From the NCBI RefSeq assembly GCF_933775445.1, contig NC_065874.1, positions 15,085,001 through 15,149,000 of the forward strand: DNA of 64,000 nucleotides. The letters run 5' to 3'. Position numbers and translations under genes: made by a program. This DNA is from Argentina anserina (taxonomy: Eukaryota; Streptophyta; Magnoliopsida; Rosales; Rosaceae). How positions within the stretch are numbered: position 1 is the stretch's first letter; each line of letters begins with the position of its first letter. Below, piece after piece: positions 59,937 through 64,000 of this stretch. The notes under the pieces were generated by a model. That model saw only the letters and a list, made by a program, of their open reading frames with translations. It searched no databases and was not told the DNA's origin.

Positions 59937-60568
59937 CTATGTTGAAGAATGGACCACTCCATCGGATGAGTTAAAACAAGAAGGAAGATGAATGCTCAAG
60001 TCATCTAAACTGGGTAAGTCATGTATAGTTAGCCCATGCTCGTTAGCCAAATGCAAAAGGCAGATGAAACACAAATGGGGCGATATATCCTCAGGCATTG
60101 CAGCTTGGTAGTTGACAGGAAAAGTGGACAGTACACCTTTGAAAGATACAGCGTCTTTCGACCCCTATTGGAACAAAATATAAAATTTACATTCAATAAC
60201 AAACTTCTTAATAAACTTGCAGTAAATATGAAAACACAACATTTGACTTGAATGGAAGTTCACTGAAGAGATTGCATAGCATAATAGTAGAAGGATCAAG
60301 CAAGCAAAAATGTATGTAGGTTTTTCTACACAGATATAAGAGCTAAACTTTCAGAGTTATTGATTGAAAGCTGGAACTTCTGAAAAAAAACATTATGAAA
60401 AATAAAGTATCAAGAGTTAACTGAATGTGCTCACCAGTTCAGGACCTTTGGCAGATTCTTGCATTTGATCCCAAAGAGTTGTTTTCAGTGCATGAAGATC
60501 AATTCGTTTTGAAATTCTGTCATATTGGAATTCAACTCTGGTTACCTGAAATGTCGGAAGTCAGAACA

Positions 60569-60755
60569 GACTCAAGGAAAAATTCATGATCCATAAACAT
60601 CAAATAAAAATCCTCTGGAATATCTCCTTAAACACTTCAAGATAAAGATGATGCAGACCCCAAAAAAAAAACTGACTCAAGGAAAAATTCATGATGCATA
60701 AACATCAAATAAAAATCCCCTGGAATATCTCCTTAAACACTTCAAGATAAAGATA
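60569..60755. repeat. 105-bp tandem duplication in a CAP-H intron
   Basis: GACTCAAGGAAAAATTCATG and following sequence recur with a period of 105 bp (60569 and 60674). Confidence 0.85.
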
Positions 60756-60766
60756 ATGTTTAAAAA

Positions 60767-60771
<5 letters not shown>

Positions 60772-60809
<38 letters not shown>
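60772..60809. repeat. (AG)n microsatellite
   Basis: About 18 AG units in a CAP-H intron. Confidence 0.9.
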
Positions 60810-60810
<1 letters not shown>

Positions 60811-61322
60811 ATCATTTAAGCTGGATCATTCAATTCAAAGAAAAAACTGGGGGAAAAAAAAGCAATTTATTTTAGCAAAGATTCCAAAGCTAATACTTGA
60901 CTTTACAGCTTGTAACAGAAATTAAACTTCAATTCACCCAATTAATGGGAACACGTACCACCCAATCTAAATGAGAATAGAGATTGATATTTTAAGTCCA
61001 CGAATAAAGAAATGGAACAAACCTGTCGAGGTTGAGAGACTAGTGTATCCAAATCATCCACACTGCTATGAGCACATCCATCATCATACTGATCACTAGC
61101 CACACTCTCATCGCAGTCATTGCCCCATGATGGCAAAGCTTCATCACAATTACTTCTTTGTTCCCACAAGTTATCATCAGAAAAGAAAATACTATGATCT
61201 TTAGTTCCCAAATCTCCCAGACGTACTTTTTATGGTACATAAACATTAACAAAGACCACAAAAGTAGTCACACTTCATGAGACGTTAGATAAAAATTACG
61301 CCACCAGATAATACACACGCAA

Positions 61323-61324
<2 letters not shown>

Positions 61325-61353
<29 letters not shown>
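61325..61353. repeat. (AG)n microsatellite
   Basis: About 14 AG units in a CAP-H intron. Confidence 0.9.
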
Positions 61354-61355
<2 letters not shown>

Positions 61356-62711
61356 ATGCATGAATATGATAAAGATTCAACATTCATAAAGTCTGAGAGG
61401 ATGCATTCAGTTAGATTCTACAAGGAACAGAAAATATACAAGGAAAAAAGTTGATACCTCTATAATGACGTTTTCTCTTCCCAAGCAACTACCATCAAAA
61501 CTTAAATAGTTAACCACAACAAGAAATAGAGGTATTCAATCACAACTACAAATTCTACACAAGAACATGAGAAAATTGATAAAGGTGGAGATTAATTGGG
61601 GAGCCTAAGCATTTGGGTGTCTTTTCAACCAAACCAGCACTATATGATATTATTATTTACCCCTAGTACTAAGTTAAGATTAGGTTGTCTAAATTTATGC
61701 TTGACTGCTACCATAAACAGTGCCCACTTTCATATGAAACTGAGGATGTTCGTAGACTGTACATCACATGTTTTTTTTACAATTAAACATGTTTGAGCAG
61801 TATCGAGTTAAGGTACATATTATTAATCAATTCATTTCTTTAACTAGCATACCATAGTTTTGCGTTTAATTATGTTGTGGCCATCACTAAAGAACTCTAG
61901 TATGCTTAACATAGACCTCCAAATTTATAAATCAAGTGGGATCATGATTGCATCAAAATGTGCCAATTAATATACAAATTGACAAGAACATACATACATT
62001 TTATTAGTAGGACAGGAACAAGTATTACCAGAACATTATGAAGAAGAAACAACTTGATAAGACCATCAGTTGGATAATGCCAATCTTCTGGAAGCTTTTG
62101 ACTTGGTACTCTATTTGCAGGTAAGAGTAAGAACTTCAAACTTTTTGGGGGACAAAATATATCTGGAAATTCTTTGTATTGATGTTGTGAAATCAAGGTC
62201 AACTTCTGTATGGTTCTTGTATGATCTCTTATTAGTTGGTCAACATGGAGCGGCAGGAGCATCCCTTGAACCTATAGAACAGATACCAAAGGATTGGTAT
62301 ACCCAAAACAGAGAAAACTAATAAAGGCCTTTCGTTAAAATACCAACCCTTAGGTCTCCAATATTTCCAGTGAACAGGACCAGCCCATGCATTTTTCTTA
62401 GAAGCAAATCCTTGGAACAAAAATGCAGAAACTTCCTCAAATCTGTCATCCTTATCAGGTTCAAGTGACTTACACCAGTTATTGTCCTGTACGAATTAGC
62501 AAACTTCTTAGATATCTGTTCCTACCAAAAAAAATGTATCAGGCTATCAGCATATAGCAAATTAGCTATATAAAATACCTCCTGATCATATTGATATGAC
62601 TTTCCGAAATTTGCATCCTCATGACCAACAATTATATCATCAGCATGATCAATGGTCGTTGTACTATAACTCCCAGTTGAGAAGTCTAACCCAACTTCGT
62701 TATCATAATAA

Positions 62712-63148
62712 GCAATGTTTTAAAAGGCTAAGGCGTAGCCGAGACGTTTTCGGAAGAGCCTCACCAAGGCGTAAGCCTTGAGGCAAAAGGCGCAAGCCTT
62801 ATGTATGAATTCATATACTTGTGCATTGATTAGTCTTATATATAGTTTACATATAACATGATTTATAACCAAAATAGACATGATAAATGGTTATTCCTTC
62901 ATTACAAATACATATCAAAACCATGCAATTAATCAAATCGATATATTAAAGTACTAACTAGTCTTGAAATAAATAAATAAAGAACAATGTTTGGACTAGC
63001 TTCAAGCTTCAAAATCGTCATCATCATCAATTAGAATATCACTATTTAGATCATCATCCAAATGTCATCATCACCATCACCTAGGCCTCATCATTTAGCA
63101 TGCAGATCCGAAAAGCCTGCGGAGGCCCGCAAGCCTGACGGGTTCCCT
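62712..63148. mobile_element. AAGGCG-type repeat and leader of the 505-bp array
   Basis: Starts GTTTTAAAAGGCTAAGGCGT, then AAGGCGCAAGCCTTATG. It ends with CCTCATCATTTAGC and a GCAAGCC(T/C)GA(C/T)(G/A)GG stretch, which also precedes the 505-bp repeats at 24207-24270. Class uncertain. It truncates the CAP-H pseudogene. Confidence 0.5.
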
Positions 63149-64000
63149 AAATATATATACTGATCACATATGCTGTGTTGTTCGACCATATTTCGAACTG
63201 GAGTTATTGATCGCCGAAGCGTCCACTAATGTATCATAACCTTTATATTAGGTTTATAATAAAACTATTGCATTATGAAGCGACTATATGAAAGAAACTT
63301 CATAGGATCGATCGACACCAGCCGATGTGATTGGTATATATATTTTTAGTGACCCTGTAAAAATTTCATCCAATTCGGACTTTGTTTGACCGTCGGAATT
63401 TTCGGTAAATCGAAAACACCACTAATATGCCCTAAGGGAGGACTTATTACAAATATACGAATGCCGAAATCCGTTTGCATATCTGAAATCACCAAATTTT
63501 TGTTACATATCGTGCGCGGTCGAACTAAAGAAATCTATTTAGCAAATTCCCGGTTAATGGGGTTTCAATATGTTAAAACACATTTTTTTAGTTGACCGTT
63601 GGTACGAACGGTCAAACCATGTACAAAATGGACAAAAAATTTACGGGTTCCCTAAATATATATACTGATCACATCTACTAGTGTTGATCGACCATATTTC
63701 GAACTGGAGTTGTCGATCGCCGAAGTGTCAACTAATGTATTATAATATTTATATTAGGTTTATAATAAAACTATCACATTATTATGCGATTATATGAAGG
63801 AAACTTCTCGGAATCGATCAACACCATTCGATGTGATCAGTATATATATTTAGGGATCATTAAAAAAATTTATCCAATCCGGACCTCGTTTGACCGTCAG
63901 AATTTCCGGTAAACCAAAGACAACACTAATATACCCTAAGGGGAGATCCATTACCAATATGCGAATGCGGAAAGATATTTACATATTTGAAATCACCTAA
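63149..64000. repeat. 505-bp repeat array, second locus, runs off the window
   Basis: The landmark GTAT(C/T)ATAA...TTTATATTAGG recurs at 63235 and 63741 (506 bp apart). The inverted arms (ATATATACTGATCACATATG / GATGTGATTGGTATATATAT) are conserved. Same family as 26340-27925, more diverged. Confidence 0.9.

Larger units (their letters stand above)
59937..62700 (-). pseudogene. Condensin I subunit CAP-H (Barren), 5'-truncated pseudogene
   Basis: Six minus-strand exon remnants run in order: about 62579-62700 (HADDIIVGHEDANFGKSYQY); 62348-62486 (DRFEEVSAFLFQGFASKKNA, then HWKYWRPK); 62039-62271 (FPDIFCPPKSLKFLLLPANR, LPEDWHYPTDGLIKLFLLHN); 61023 to about 61200 (DDLDTLVSQPRQ); 60435-60545 (VTRVEFQYDRISKRIDLHAL, KTTLWDQMQESA); and 59937-60165 (DISPHLCFICLLHLANEHGL). 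This is the second half of CAP-H, the kleisin that links SMC2/SMC4 to the CAP-D2 and CAP-G subunits of condensin. Lesions are an in-frame TGA at 62240-62242, a frameshift later in the same exon, and an extra T near 60121. Splice sites remain good. The N-terminal half is absent: a dispersed repeat begins at about 62710, and the rest may lie beyond the window. Confidence 0.8.

Overview
The window is plant nuclear DNA from a eudicot. It has spliced genes with plant families (CNOT9/RCD1, RTL2, PPR, PMD, GT61, DUF761, CAP-H), a Cassandra retrotransposon, and dense hAT, Mutator, Copia and Gypsy insertions. Rosaceae is my guess from the style of the elements; the sequence alone does not prove it.

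Only three protein genes look fully intact: CNOT9 (3599-7956, nine coding exons), an RTL2-type RNase III (15204-17114, four exons) and a small membrane DUF761 protein (55347-56006, minus strand). A long receptor-like-protein ORF (9393-11786, minus) is open but has lost its N-terminus and carries a compensated frameshift. The other recognisable genes are broken: a PPR gene (about 90-1746), a 5-oxoprolinase scrap (2000-2084), a duplicated RTL2 (17807-18848), two plant-mobile-domain (PMD) genes (20124-21727 and 23866-29220), a GT61 glycosyltransferase (pieces from 30043 to about 42542) and a condensin CAP-H gene (59937-62700, running toward or past the right edge).

Layout: 0-9 kb is gene space (PPR pseudogene, OXP scrap, CNOT9). 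9-12.2 kb is a partial tandem RLP duplication. 12.6-14 kb is a hAT-like element. 15-19 kb is RTL2 and its decayed tandem copy. 20-29.3 kb holds two PMD copies, one cut by a truncated Copia element and the other by a 4.3-kb hAT-like element that carries a 505-bp tandem repeat and a Gypsy-type solo LTR. 30-42.5 kb is a GT61 gene cut near its 3' end by a 10.3-kb Cassandra/Gypsy composite and near its 5' end by a 787-bp hAT MITE. 44-49 kb is MITE-rich. 49.3-52.4 kb is a solo LTR of the same Gypsy family in the opposite orientation. 53-55.3 kb is a hAT element just past the DUF761 stop codon. 57.9-59 kb is a fold-back Mutator-type element. 59.9-62.7 kb is the CAP-H pseudogene, and the right edge is a second array of the 505-bp repeat.

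The most striking structures are these. (i) Four Cassandra LTRs in the order X-Y-[Gypsy]-Y-X, bounded by a CCAAG target-site duplication inside the GT61 coding sequence. (ii) The quasi-palindromic 505-bp repeat shared by two loci. (iii) Several insertions that can be dated relative to each other because target-site duplications are readable. I found no evidence of a new multi-gene system. The novelty is in mobile-element architecture.
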